Source: SIG440 sp045596485
Lineage (GTDB): Bacteria > Bacillota > Clostridia > Monoglobales > Monoglobaceae
DNA length: 60,443 nucleotides
Assembly (NCBI GenBank): GCA_045596485.1
Contig: JAZOCL010000089.1
Coordinates: 1-60,443, forward strand
Direction of reading: 5' to 3'
Part shown: positions 14,698-22,704 of the stretch, piece by piece
Layout of the letters: each line of letters starts with the position of its first letter
Numbering within the stretch: the stretch's first letter is position 1
The notes under the pieces: generated by a model
The model's input: only the letters and a program-made list of their open reading frames with translations
What the model was told of the DNA's origin: nothing
Database searches by the model: none
Translations under genes and position numbers: made by a program

Positions 14698-15588
14698 ATG
14701 GCAATTACATACAGCTTTGTTGACGGAGCTTCATACGGACCCGAGGATATTAACAGTATAACGAGCAGCCTGGTTGGGGCAGGCGTTGCGCCCTTTCTCA
14801 CAAAGGACAGCTATAATGTGTCAGACCTGAATGTGCTCACCGAAGCTCTTGTTGAAGAGGGGGTGCAGCTTGAGGGCTGCAAGTGTGCTGTTTCAAATGT
14901 GGGGGCACAGAATATGTCTGTTTCTGTGGGTCAGGGTATTGTTTTTTTTGCAAGCGGCGCACGGCTTGAGGTGGATAGTGACGGTTATACCGTTGCGGTG
15001 ACACCGAATACGGCAGGGTATATCTATGCATATTTTAACTCTGCACTTCAAACGGCGGATATACTGTTTGCAGAGGAGCTTCCCACAGATGGCGAATCGG
15101 TAGTGCTTGCTCAGCTCACGGTGGATGGAGTTTTGAAGGATAAAAGAGTTTTTGCCCGTTCAAAGATTGGAACAATGGGAACGAATATTGCGCTTACTGT
15201 TGGTTTTACCCCTCTTGATGAGCCTGTTCTTTATTGGGAGGCAGGGTCTTTAGTCTCGTATATATTGTCAAGAGTTGAAGATGTGAATTTGAGCAAGTTC
15301 AACTTTGCTCAGGTATGCACAGACGGGGTGCTGGGAGGAAGTAATACTTCTAACATTTTGGGGTTTGGTGAATGGACAGCATTCTTTGATATAAATGATG
15401 GGACAATAAAATATGGTTTGCACGACGGAAACGTGTGGGCTGCAAACTGTCTTTATTATACTTCGTCTACAACCAGATATGAGCTAGAAATCATTGAAGG
15501 AAAGCTGTGCCTTTATGTACGTTGCTATAAAAGTGATGCAAACAGTGCCGTCAAAAGGTTGAGAGATTGCACGGCAACATTTATGTAA
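14698..15588 (+). CDS. tail fibre/baseplate-associated protein
   Basis: A 296-residue, glycine- and serine-rich beta protein three bases after the Tal stop. The N-terminal 110 residues (YGPEDINSITSSLVGAGVAPFLTKDSYNVSDLN..., GQGIVFFASGARLEVDSDGYTVAV) resemble attachment domains of clostridial phage fibre proteins. The remaining part has low similarity to anything I recognise. Probably part of the receptor-binding apparatus. Confidence 0.65.
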   Translation: MAITYSFVDGASYGPEDINSITSSLVGAGVAPFLTKDSYNVSDLNVLTEALVEEGVQLEGCKCAVSNVGAQNMSVSVGQGIVFFASGARLEVDSDGYTVAVTPNTAGYIYAYFNSALQTADILFAEELPTDGESVVLAQLTVDGVLKDKRVFARSKIGTMGTNIALTVGFTPLDEPVLYWEAGSLVSYILSRVEDVNLSKFNFAQVCTDGVLGGSNTSNILGFGEWTAFFDINDGTIKYGLHDGNVWAANCLYYTSSTTRYELEIIEGKLCLYVRCYKSDANSAVKRLRDCTATFM

Positions 15589-15602
15589 AGGGGGGATATT
15601 TT

Positions 15603-16451
15603 GTGCTTGAATTTGAGGTTAAAAATCAAACGATAAAAAGGACAGATACTTTTAACGCAGTTGCCGACAGCCGCAACTATCTGAGGGCTAAATTCAGTCT
15701 TTCGGAGGAATGGCAGGGGGATGTTGTTGCGGTGTTCGGTTACGGCGGCAGCTTTTTTCAGCTCTTGCTTGATGAAGCCGAAAGCTGCATAGTCCCTTTT
15801 GAGGTAATAAAGGCACCGGGGTTCACGGTTTCGCTGTTTTGCGGTGAGGAACGGCTGGTGACCGCAAATGTACTTTGGGTTGGCGTGGAAAAATCGGGGC
15901 TTGAAGATGGAGAGGTTCCTCAGACGCCCACGCCTACTGTTTGGCAGCAGTATATGAAAGAAATGCAGGAACTTATAGACAACGGACTTCCATACATTGG
16001 TGACGACGGCAATTGGTGGCTGTATAACACAGAGCTGAAAAGCTATGAGGACACAGGCATTACCGCAAATGGCTACACTCCACAACGGAGCGTTGACTAT
16101 TGGACTGAAGAGGATAAGGCGGAGATAAAAAGTGATGTTGCTCCGTTTGTTGTAAATATTGCTGTTGCGGGTGACGGAAGCATCACAGTAGACAAAACCT
16201 TTGAGGAAATAACGGCAGCACATAATGATGGCAGGGTTGTGCTGGGAATTCACGGCATAAGTGTTTTGACCCTGATTACTCTTTCGGCTTCGGTAGTTGG
16301 TTTTTTGCAAATTATCAATGAAGGTTTCTGTATTTTTTTCTGTAATTCCTCGGATGTTTGGTCAACATCTGTAGTTAATATAGCAAGAAAAGAGTATGTT
16401 GACGAGTCAATCCAATCTGCAATTCTTGAAAGCTGGGGGACGGCGATATGA
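15603..16451 (+). CDS. baseplate upper protein-like (BppU N-terminal domain)
   Basis: A 282-residue protein. Residues 1-100 (VLEFEVKNQTIKRTDTFNAVADSRNYLRAKFSLSEEWQGD, FTVSLFCGEERLVTANVLWVGVEKSG) resemble the N-terminal docking domain of phage baseplate upper and fibre proteins, followed by a PTPTVWQQYMKEMQELID helix and a variable C-terminal half that may contact receptor or neighbouring fibres. The GTG at 15603 is chosen because AAAGGGGGG lies 8 bases upstream; the earlier in-frame ATG overlaps the previous gene. The next gene overlaps by four bases. Confidence 0.7.
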   Translation: MLEFEVKNQTIKRTDTFNAVADSRNYLRAKFSLSEEWQGDVVAVFGYGGSFFQLLLDEAESCIVPFEVIKAPGFTVSLFCGEERLVTANVLWVGVEKSGLEDGEVPQTPTPTVWQQYMKEMQELIDNGLPYIGDDGNWWLYNTELKSYEDTGITANGYTPQRSVDYWTEEDKAEIKSDVAPFVVNIAVAGDGSITVDKTFEEITAAHNDGRVVLGIHGISVLTLITLSASVVGFLQIINEGFCIFFCNSSDVWSTSVVNIARKEYVDESIQSAILESWGTAI

Positions 16452-17215
16452 GTACACAACAGGAAAAATTCAAGGCAATAGCCGATAAAATCAGGGGACA
16501 TCTTGGAACAGATGAACCCATTGCTCCCGATGACTTTGTGACAAAGGTTGACGAGGTTTATGAAGCAGGAAAACAGGCACAGTATGACGAGTTCTGGGAC
16601 ACTTATCAGGCACCTATGCTTGACGGTAAAAATGTGCCGTATATGTTTGCGGGTAGTTGCTGGAACGGTGACACATTTTATCCAAAGTATGACATAAAGC
16701 CTCACTATGGTATGGGTTTGTTCAATTATTTTTCGTGGGATGTAGTGCCGTGGATTGACCTTGCTCAAAGACTGGAAGAATGCGGCGTAATCCTTGACAC
16801 ATCGGAAACGCTTACTTCTTTGATGTTTAGTCAATGCTTTGTTACAAGAATCCCGAAGATAGATGCAACCTATACAAATTCATTGGACAGAACCTTCAGA
16901 AGCACAACAGCATCAATAATTGATGAGCTTGTCTTGAAGGCTGATGGAACAAATACGTTTTCGGATACTTTTCGGGGATGTTCTTATCTTGAAGAAATCA
17001 GGATAACGGGAATAATCGGACAAAACGGGTTTAGTGTGTCAGACAGTACGAGGCTCTCATACGACAGCCTTATGAGTATAGTAAATGCACTTAAGGATTA
17101 TTCAGCAGACACAAGCGGAGCATCTTGGGTGGTGACCCTTGGTGCGACAAACCTTGCAAAGCTTACCAATGAAGAAAAGGCAATTGCGACACAGAAAGGA
17201 TGGAGTTTGGCGTAA
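16448..17215 (+). CDS. LRR-like phage tail tip protein
   Basis: A 255-residue protein whose start overlaps the preceding stop (ATGA). The N-terminus QEKFKAIADKIRGHLGTDEPIAPDDFVTKVDEVYEAGKQAQYDEFWDTYQ is the conserved adapter of many gut-phage tail proteins. The middle and C-terminal parts (TLTSLMFSQCFVTRIPKID..., TNTFSDTFRGCSYLEEIRI...) are degenerate leucine-rich repeats of BspA type, and the closing VVTLGATNLAKLTNEEKAIATQKGWSLA is frequent in such proteins. Host surface protein at the window start uses the same repeat class. Likely receptor binding. Confidence 0.75.
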   Translation: MSTQQEKFKAIADKIRGHLGTDEPIAPDDFVTKVDEVYEAGKQAQYDEFWDTYQAPMLDGKNVPYMFAGSCWNGDTFYPKYDIKPHYGMGLFNYFSWDVVPWIDLAQRLEECGVILDTSETLTSLMFSQCFVTRIPKIDATYTNSLDRTFRSTTASIIDELVLKADGTNTFSDTFRGCSYLEEIRITGIIGQNGFSVSDSTRLSYDSLMSIVNALKDYSADTSGASWVVTLGATNLAKLTNEEKAIATQKGWSLA

Positions 17216-17400
17216 TGAAAAAAACAATAATTGAATTGACAAGGCTTACGGCATCAGAGGGAATGGTTCTCACAAACGGCGAGGCTTTCGGAAAAGAGAT
17301 TTATCTTGGCTGTAATGACAGCCCCGACAATTGGAGAGAGATAACCGAGGCGGAGTATGATGAAATACGAAAGTCAGTTGAGGAGGAAGCTTTATTATGA
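17215..17400 (+). CDS. small phage tail-end protein of unknown function
   Basis: A 61-residue protein (MKKTIIELTRLTASEGMVLTNGEAFGKEIYLG...) that starts on the A of the preceding stop (TAATG) and overlaps the holin gene by four bases. Proteins with the same GMVLTNGE and LGCNDSPDNWREITEAEYDEI pattern are common between tail fibres and holins in Clostridia phages. The function is unknown; it may be a fibre accessory. Confidence 0.75.
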   Translation: MKKTIIELTRLTASEGMVLTNGEAFGKEIYLGCNDSPDNWREITEAEYDEIRKSVEEEALL

Positions 17401-17837
17401 CAAATGTAAAAGCGATAATTTGCACAGTATTCGGCGTAATCGGCGGAATGATTGCAAAGCTGTTTGGAGGATGGACAGAGGATATGGTAACCTTGCTTGT
17501 GCTTATGACCGTTGACTTTGTTATGGGTCTGATTATAGCAGGGGTGTTTCATAACAGCAACAAGTCGGCATCGGGAAATCTGGATAGCCGTGCAGGGTGG
17601 AAGGGACTTTGCAAAAAGGGTGTGACTCTGTTGTTTGTGCTGATAGCACACAGGCTTGACATAGCCCTGCAGACCGAATACATAAAGACGGCAACAATCA
17701 TAGGTTTTATTTTAAATGAGTTAATTTCAATAGTTGAAAATGCCGGGCTGATGGGGGTGCCGCTTCCTGATGTTATTATCGGCGCTATTGATATTTTAAA
17801 GCACAAAAAGGAGAGAGGCTGGATTGAAGATAAATGA
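17397..17837 (+). CDS. phage holin (phage_holin_4/TcdE family)
   Basis: A 146-residue membrane protein with hydrophobic segments at about residues 5-24, 30-50 (VTLLVLMTVDFVMGLIIAGVF), 75-90 and 95-125. The DFVMGLIIAG...SRAGWKGLCKK pattern is diagnostic for the phage_holin_4_1 (toxin secretion/phage lysis holin) family. It makes timed pores in the cytoplasmic membrane so that the amidase encoded next can reach the wall. It overlaps the amidase start, forming a lysis cassette. Confidence 0.92.
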   Translation: MTNVKAIICTVFGVIGGMIAKLFGGWTEDMVTLLVLMTVDFVMGLIIAGVFHNSNKSASGNLDSRAGWKGLCKKGVTLLFVLIAHRLDIALQTEYIKTATIIGFILNELISIVENAGLMGVPLPDVIIGAIDILKHKKERGWIEDK

Positions 17838-18393
17838 TGTGAAGTATGCCTGGAAGGGGAATCTTTCAAAGCGAAGCACCACCAAGTTTATAATTCTTCA
17901 TCACCGTGCAGGCACAGGTGATGCGCTCAGCATACATAACGGTCATCTTGCCAACGGATGGAGCGGTATAGGTTATCATTTTTATGTGCGAAGTGATGGC
18001 AGCGTATTTCGCGGAAGACCAATTGCCACGGTGGGTGCTCACTGTACGGGATATAATGCTGAAAGCATAGGTGTTTGCTTTGAAGGAAATTTTGAGACAG
18101 AAAAAATAATGCCGCAGGCACAGCTTCGGGCAGGTAAGGAGCTGGTTACTTATCTTTTGAGTCTTTATCCAAAAGCAGAAGTGAAAAAACACGGAGACTT
18201 TGGAGCTACAGCCTGTCCGGGCCGAAGCTTTCCATTTGAGGAAATAAAGAAAGGAGAGCTTGAAATGACTGTTGACGAAGCTGTTGAAATTGTTCAGGCA
18301 AAGGCAGGACTTGAGGACGGAACAATTGAGTTTTTGCTGTGCTATAAGTATGGCGAGGAGCTTGTGCTGAAATTGGCAGAGGCTATGGTTTAG
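17824..18393 (+). CDS. phage N-acetylmuramoyl-L-alanine amidase (endolysin)
   Basis: A 189-residue endolysin with an amidase_2 (zinc-dependent) domain over residues 1-135: the first zinc histidine in FIILHHRAG, the GIGYHFYVRSDGSVFRGRP core, and the final ligand pair in KKHGDFGATACPGRSFP. It cleaves the amide between MurNAc and the stem peptide. The short C-terminal part (MTVDEAVEIVQAKAGLEDGTIEFLLCYKYGEELVLKLAEAM) repeats a helical motif often seen as a small wall-binding region. It starts with TTG at 17824 behind AAGGAGAGAGG, within the holin gene. It is the last gene of the element. Confidence 0.93.
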   Translation: MKINDVKYAWKGNLSKRSTTKFIILHHRAGTGDALSIHNGHLANGWSGIGYHFYVRSDGSVFRGRPIATVGAHCTGYNAESIGVCFEGNFETEKIMPQAQLRAGKELVTYLLSLYPKAEVKKHGDFGATACPGRSFPFEEIKKGELEMTVDEAVEIVQAKAGLEDGTIEFLLCYKYGEELVLKLAEAMV

Positions 18394-18413
18394 GGGAAAA
18401 TAAAGCAGAAAAA

Positions 18414-18493
18414 TCCACCTGTGTTCATTGACATAAATCTACATATACAGTATAATTGTTTTAATGCTTATTTCGGAGGTGAACACAGGTGGA
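18414..18493. repeat. 14-bp perfect inverted repeat flanking the recD2 promoter and start
   Basis: TCCACCTGTGTTCA (18414-18427) is the exact reverse complement of TGAACACAGGTGGA (18480-18493). The left arm abuts the -35 box; the right arm spans the end of the ribosome binding site and the GTG start of recD2. Confidence 0.85.
18428..18456 (+). promoter_or_regulatory. sigma-A promoter of recD2
   Basis: TTGACA (18428-18433), a 17-base spacer and TATAAT (18451-18456): full consensus. The start is expected near 18463, about 25 bases before the GTG start codon. Confidence 0.9.
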
Positions 18494-20681
18494 GAAGCTT
18501 GAAGGCGTTGTTGAAGACGTGATTTATGAGAATTCCGCAAACGGATATACCGTTTGTGATATATCATCACAGGGGCAGCTGGTTACTCTTACCGGTTATA
18601 TGCCTGGACTTTCGGAGGGGGAGCGTATTCTGGCAGAGGGTGAGTGGAAAAACCATCTCGAATACGGTGAGCAATTTTGCGTCAGCAGCTTTGAGCGGCT
18701 TATGCCTGAATCTGAAAGTGAGATTGAGCTTTATCTTGGGTCGGGAATTCTTCCGCATGTGGGAAAGACCACCGCAAGACGGATTGTTGAAGCCTTCGGA
18801 AAGAATGCTCTGGAGATTATTGAAAATGAGCCCGAAAGGCTTGTCAGCATTAAAGGGCTGACCCTTGCCAAGGCTCAGGATATACACGTGAAGTTTGTTG
18901 AGCAGGTGGGGCTCAAAAATATTGTTGTTTTTTTTCAAAGGTTTGGCGTTTCGCCAAATCTTGCAGTGAAGGCTTATCGTACCTATGGCGAGAATGTTGT
19001 CAATCTGGCGGCTGACAATCCTTTTATTCTCAGCACCATTGACGGATTTACCTTTATGGTTTGCGACAAAATCCGTGAGCATATGAAGCTGCCGAAAAAT
19101 TTTATGCCCAGAGTGTGCTCGGGAGTTGTCAGCACGCTGCTTAACGCAGGCTATCTCAGCGGTCACACATACCTTCCCAAAGGAACTCTTCTGGCACAGA
19201 CAAAGGCTGTTCTTGATGTGGATTCGTGTGAGGTTGAGGACGCAATTTCTCAGCTATGCCTCAAAGGGGAGCTTGTTGTTGAAGCTCGTGAAGAATTTGA
19301 TGCGGTATATCTTGATACCTTTCATAAGGCGGAATGCGGAGTAGCAAAGCGGCTAAAGGAAATGAGCGGTATTATTTTTGAGATTGACCGAAGAGAAACC
19401 CAAAGGCTTATTTCGATTGCAGAAGAGGAAAGCGGAATTTTGCTTGCTGATGCTCAGCGTGATGCGGTTGTTGCAGCCTTTGAGAATTCTGCAATGGTTA
19501 TCACCGGGGGCCCCGGAACAGGAAAAACTACAATAATTAATATGATTATCAGAATAATGGAGAGTCAGGGCAAGAAGCTTGCACTGGCTGCCCCCACGGG
19601 CAGGGCGGCAAAGCGAATGTCGGAGGTCTGCGGTATGGAGGCAAAGACCATTCACAGGCTTCTTGAAAATATGCCATCCGAGGTTGGCGGCGTTTATTTT
19701 TGCAAAAATGAGCAGAACAAGCTTGACTGTGACGTTTTGATTGTTGATGAGATGTCTATGGTGGACATTTTGCTTATGCACAATCTCTTGCTGGCACTCA
19801 AGAAAAACGCTCGGCTGATTATGGTGGGAGACTGCGACCAGCTCCCTGCTGTTGGAGCGGGAAATGTTTTGAAAGATATAATAGACAGTGAGTCTTTGGA
19901 GTGTGTAAAGCTGACCGAAATTTTCAGACAGGCAAAGGAAAGTATGATTGTTGTCAATGCTCACAGAATAAATCACGGCGATATGCCCTTTTGCAACGAC
20001 CCGGACAATGACTTTTTTATGGTGAAGTGTCATCAGCCTGAGTTACTTTGCGAGACTATTGCAGACCTTTGTGAAAGGCGGATACCCCGAAAATACGGTG
20101 TTGACAGTATAAAACAAATTCAGGTACTTACACCTACCCGAAAAACTCTTATTGGAGTGCAAAGCCTCAACGAAATTCTGCAAAGAAGGCTGAACCCCAA
20201 AATGAAGAGAATTTCTGAAAAGGTGGTGGGCAGCTATACCTTCAGAATCGGTGACAAGGTTATGCAGAACAAAAATAATTATAACCTTGAGTGGACCAGA
20301 CTTTCTGACGGTGAAGAAGGTCAAGGGGTATTCAACGGTGACGTGGGCTTTGTTACGGATATAAATGTTCCGAAGCAAACCCTGACGGTGCTCTTTGACG
20401 ATAAAAAGGTGGTATATGACTTTATGGGTCTTGATGAGCTGGAGCTTGCCTATGCGGTGACCGTTCACAAAAGTCAGGGCAGCGAGTTTGATGTGGTGAT
20501 TATGCCCGTATTCGACACCCATCGGCTTTTGATGACCCGAAACCTTTTATACACCGCAATAACCCGTGCGAAAAAACTGGTGATTCTGGTAGGAAAGGAA
20601 GAATGCCTTAAGCAGTTTGTGGAAAATAACAATATTCTCAGGAGATTTTCGGGACTTAAAGAAAAGCTTGTTATAAGATAA
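18489..20681 (+). CDS. recD2: RecD2-type ATP-dependent DNA helicase
   Basis: A 730-residue SF1B 5'-3' helicase acting in repair. The N-terminal third has an OB-like segment and helix-hairpin-helix motifs (GSGILPHVGKTTARRIVEAFG and LVSIKGLTLAKAQDI, about residues 80-130). The motor carries Walker A GGPGTGKTTII (about 338), motif II VDEMSMVD (about 420), VGDCDQLPAVGAG (about 453), an EIFRQA motif, and the C-terminal VTVHKSQGSEFD and TRAKKLVILVG motifs. All motor residues look intact. It starts with GTG behind GGAGGT; that start region is inside a 14-bp inverted repeat. It is the first host gene right of the phage-type element. Confidence 0.95.
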   Translation: MEKLEGVVEDVIYENSANGYTVCDISSQGQLVTLTGYMPGLSEGERILAEGEWKNHLEYGEQFCVSSFERLMPESESEIELYLGSGILPHVGKTTARRIVEAFGKNALEIIENEPERLVSIKGLTLAKAQDIHVKFVEQVGLKNIVVFFQRFGVSPNLAVKAYRTYGENVVNLAADNPFILSTIDGFTFMVCDKIREHMKLPKNFMPRVCSGVVSTLLNAGYLSGHTYLPKGTLLAQTKAVLDVDSCEVEDAISQLCLKGELVVEAREEFDAVYLDTFHKAECGVAKRLKEMSGIIFEIDRRETQRLISIAEEESGILLADAQRDAVVAAFENSAMVITGGPGTGKTTIINMIIRIMESQGKKLALAAPTGRAAKRMSEVCGMEAKTIHRLLENMPSEVGGVYFCKNEQNKLDCDVLIVDEMSMVDILLMHNLLLALKKNARLIMVGDCDQLPAVGAGNVLKDIIDSESLECVKLTEIFRQAKESMIVVNAHRINHGDMPFCNDPDNDFFMVKCHQPELLCETIADLCERRIPRKYGVDSIKQIQVLTPTRKTLIGVQSLNEILQRRLNPKMKRISEKVVGSYTFRIGDKVMQNKNNYNLEWTRLSDGEEGQGVFNGDVGFVTDINVPKQTLTVLFDDKKVVYDFMGLDELELAYAVTVHKSQGSEFDVVIMPVFDTHRLLMTRNLLYTAITRAKKLVILVGKEECLKQFVENNNILRRFSGLKEKLVIR

Positions 20682-20683
20682 AA

Positions 20684-20714
20684 AAAGGGACTTATGAAAC
20701 TCATAAGTCCCTTT
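20684..20714. terminator. bidirectional terminator between recD2 and the convergent DUF gene
   Basis: AAAGGGACTTATGA (20684-20697) pairs perfectly with TCATAAGTCCCTTT (20701-20714). The A-rich left side and T-rich right side allow use in both directions. Confidence 0.88.
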
Positions 20715-20719
20715 GTGTA

Positions 20720-21154
20720 TCAGAGAAAGCATCTGATGTCCGCCGCCAGGTCGTCCTCAAGCTTGATGAGACGCTTGGCGATTGTTTTTGCCTCTTCGGA
20801 GGCGGATTCATATTCGTTTAGATATTTGTTGAGAGATTTTGTTCCCATATCGCAGCCGTCTGTAATGAGGTCGGCAACGGTTTTGTCGGTGCTCTCCATT
20901 GCCAGCATCACGTTGGTTTTCAGCCATGACATACCCTTTGCCATTGGGTTGGGCTCTTTGCCGCACTCGTCGCAGGCGTTCAGAAGCTCGTGGGTCTCGC
21001 TGCCCAGAGCCTGGTGGGCTTCTTTGGAGCTGATGAGAATTTTCTTCAGCTTTTGGTCCTTTACCTTGTCAAGAACCTCGTCAATGGAGTTTACACCCAT
21101 TTTGATTCCTGCATTACATTCCTTTAAAAGTTCAACAGTATCGTGGTTTATCAT
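20720..21154 (-). CDS. four-helix protein, DUF2383-like
   Basis: A 144-residue, all-helical protein (MINHDTVELLKECNAGIKMGVNSIDEVLDKV...) with features of small ferritin-like/DUF2383 bundles: LLKECNAGIKMG, SSKEAHQALGSETHELLNACDECGKEPNPMAKGMSWLKTN and a closing KLEDDLAADIRCFL helix. The ATG at 21154 is chosen because GAAAGGAAGAAG precedes it and the upstream extension is not conserved-looking. It is divergent from enolase. A stress or metal-related role is a guess; no metal ligands of true ferritin type (ExxH pairs) are clear. The family assignment is tentative. Confidence 0.65.
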   Translation of the reverse strand: MINHDTVELLKECNAGIKMGVNSIDEVLDKVKDQKLKKILISSKEAHQALGSETHELLNACDECGKEPNPMAKGMSWLKTNVMLAMESTDKTVADLITDGCDMGTKSLNKYLNEYESASEEAKTIAKRLIKLEDDLAADIRCFL

Positions 21155-21247
21155 AATCTTCTTCCTTTCTTTTTTCAATAGTTTATCCGCAAACGAAATA
21201 AAAATACAAAAGTCGGACACAATATGTAAAAAAGGAGGTAATTTGTA

Positions 21248-22561
21248 ATGAAGGACTATATTGCTATTGAAGGAATTGTTGCAAGGGAAATTCTGGATTC
21301 CAGAGGCAACCCCACAGTTGAGGTTGAGGTTTTTGTTGAGGGCGACTTTGTGGGGCGTGCAGCGGTGCCGTCGGGTGCATCAACGGGGGCTTTTGAAGCA
21401 TGCGAGCTTCGGGACGGCGATAAAAGCCGTTATATGGGGCAGGGTGTTCTAAAGGCTGTTGAGAATGTAAACAGCGAGATTTCGGACGCACTGCTTGGGT
21501 ATAACGTTTTAGACCAGGTTGAAATTGACAGGCTTCTTATTAATCTTGACGGAACACCAAACAAGTCAAGACTTGGTGCAAATGCAACTCTTGCGGTGTC
21601 TCTTGCCTGTGCAAAGGCTGCGGCAGCGGCACTGGGGCTTAGCCTTTACAGCTATATCGGCGGGGTTAACGCGAAAACAATGCCTGTTCCTATGATGAAT
21701 ATAATTAACGGCGGCAAGCACGCCGATAACTCAATAAGCTGTCAGGAGTTTATGATTATGCCTGTTGGGGCAAAGTCCTTCTGTCAGGCCCTTCAATGGT
21801 GTGCTGAGGTTTTTCATACCCTCAAAAAGCTTCTCAAAGAAAAGGGGTTTTCAACAGCGGTGGGTGACGAAGGTGGCTTTGCCCCAAATCTTGATACCGA
21901 TGAAGAGGCTGTGAAGCTTATACTTGAGGCCGTTGAGGCGGCAGGCTTTAAGCCCTATGATGATTTCAGGATTGCTCTTGACCCTGCTTCCACCGAAATG
22001 TTTGAGGAGGCAAAGAAAAAGGGCGAAAGCGGAAAATATTATTTCTGGAAGACCGACAAGCTGCTGAGCCGTGAAGAAATGGTGGACTTTTGGGCGGATT
22101 GGACGGGCAAATATCCAATAATTTCAATTGAGGACGGAATGGCAGAAGAAGACTGGGAGGGCTGGGATATGCTCACCAAGCGTCTTGGTGACAGAGTGCA
22201 GCTTGTGGGAGATGATTTGTTTGTCACCAACACCGAGCGGCTCAAAAAGGGCATAGGCCTTGATGTTGCAAATTCAATTCTCATAAAGGTGAATCAAATC
22301 GGAACACTCACCGAAACTCTGGATGCCATTGAGACCGCTAACCGTGCAGGCTATACAGCGGTGACTTCTCACAGAAGCGGCGAAACCGAGGACACCACCA
22401 TTGCAGATATTGCGGTGGCAACAAACTCGGGACAGATAAAAACGGGCGCACCCTCACGAACCGACAGAACGGCAAAATATAACCGTCTTCTCAGAATTGA
22501 AGAAGAGCTCGGAGAATCGGCTATATTCCCGGGAATTGGCGCTTGGTTTAACCTTAAGTAA
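21248..22561 (+). CDS. eno: enolase
   Basis: A 437-residue phosphopyruvate hydratase (2-phosphoglycerate to phosphoenolpyruvate; glycolysis, cytoplasm). It carries the N-terminal AREILDSRGNPTVEVEV signature and GASTGAFEA loop, GDEGGFAPN, the Mg ligands in LDPASTE, SIEDGMAEEDW and QLVGDDLFVTN, catalytic Lys in ILIKVNQIGTLTE and the SHRSGETEDTTIADIAV signature. The length is normal. ATG 21248 follows GGAGGTAATT. It is monocistronic with its own terminator at 22572. Confidence 0.98.
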   Translation: MKDYIAIEGIVAREILDSRGNPTVEVEVFVEGDFVGRAAVPSGASTGAFEACELRDGDKSRYMGQGVLKAVENVNSEISDALLGYNVLDQVEIDRLLINLDGTPNKSRLGANATLAVSLACAKAAAAALGLSLYSYIGGVNAKTMPVPMMNIINGGKHADNSISCQEFMIMPVGAKSFCQALQWCAEVFHTLKKLLKEKGFSTAVGDEGGFAPNLDTDEEAVKLILEAVEAAGFKPYDDFRIALDPASTEMFEEAKKKGESGKYYFWKTDKLLSREEMVDFWADWTGKYPIISIEDGMAEEDWEGWDMLTKRLGDRVQLVGDDLFVTNTERLKKGIGLDVANSILIKVNQIGTLTETLDAIETANRAGYTAVTSHRSGETEDTTIADIAVATNSGQIKTGAPSRTDRTAKYNRLLRIEEELGESAIFPGIGAWFNLK

Positions 22562-22571
22562 TAAATTGAAG

Positions 22572-22602
22572 AAGAACCTCGAAATAAAGAGGTTCTTTTT
22601 TT
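22572..22602 (+). terminator. enolase terminator
   Basis: AAGAACCTC (22572-22580) pairs with GAGGTTCTT (22589-22597), followed by a T run. Confidence 0.92.
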
Positions 22603-22627
22603 GTGTAATCAAAATAAGAGTAGTTCT

Positions 22628-22661
22628 TTCGACAATTCTCTTTGGGACAAGCCTGTAAAAT
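22628..22661 (+). promoter_or_regulatory. Spo0A box and -10 element of the spoIIE promoter
   Basis: TTCGACA (22628-22634) is the perfect complement-form 0A box. TAAAAT (22656-22661) follows after 21 bases. No good -35 is present, which matches Spo0A-activated spoIIE/spoIIG promoters, where the -10 lies about 21-22 bases from the Spo0A-contacted region. Confidence 0.7.
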
Positions 22662-22704
22662 TAAGGAAATACCAAAATATGGAAATTGCAAAGGAGAAAA
22701 GATA

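Noticed and set aside
2058..18488. att sites flanking the phage-type element
   Set aside because: I compared the two borders by eye and saw no direct repeat; the only repeat at the right border is the inverted one around the recD2 promoter.
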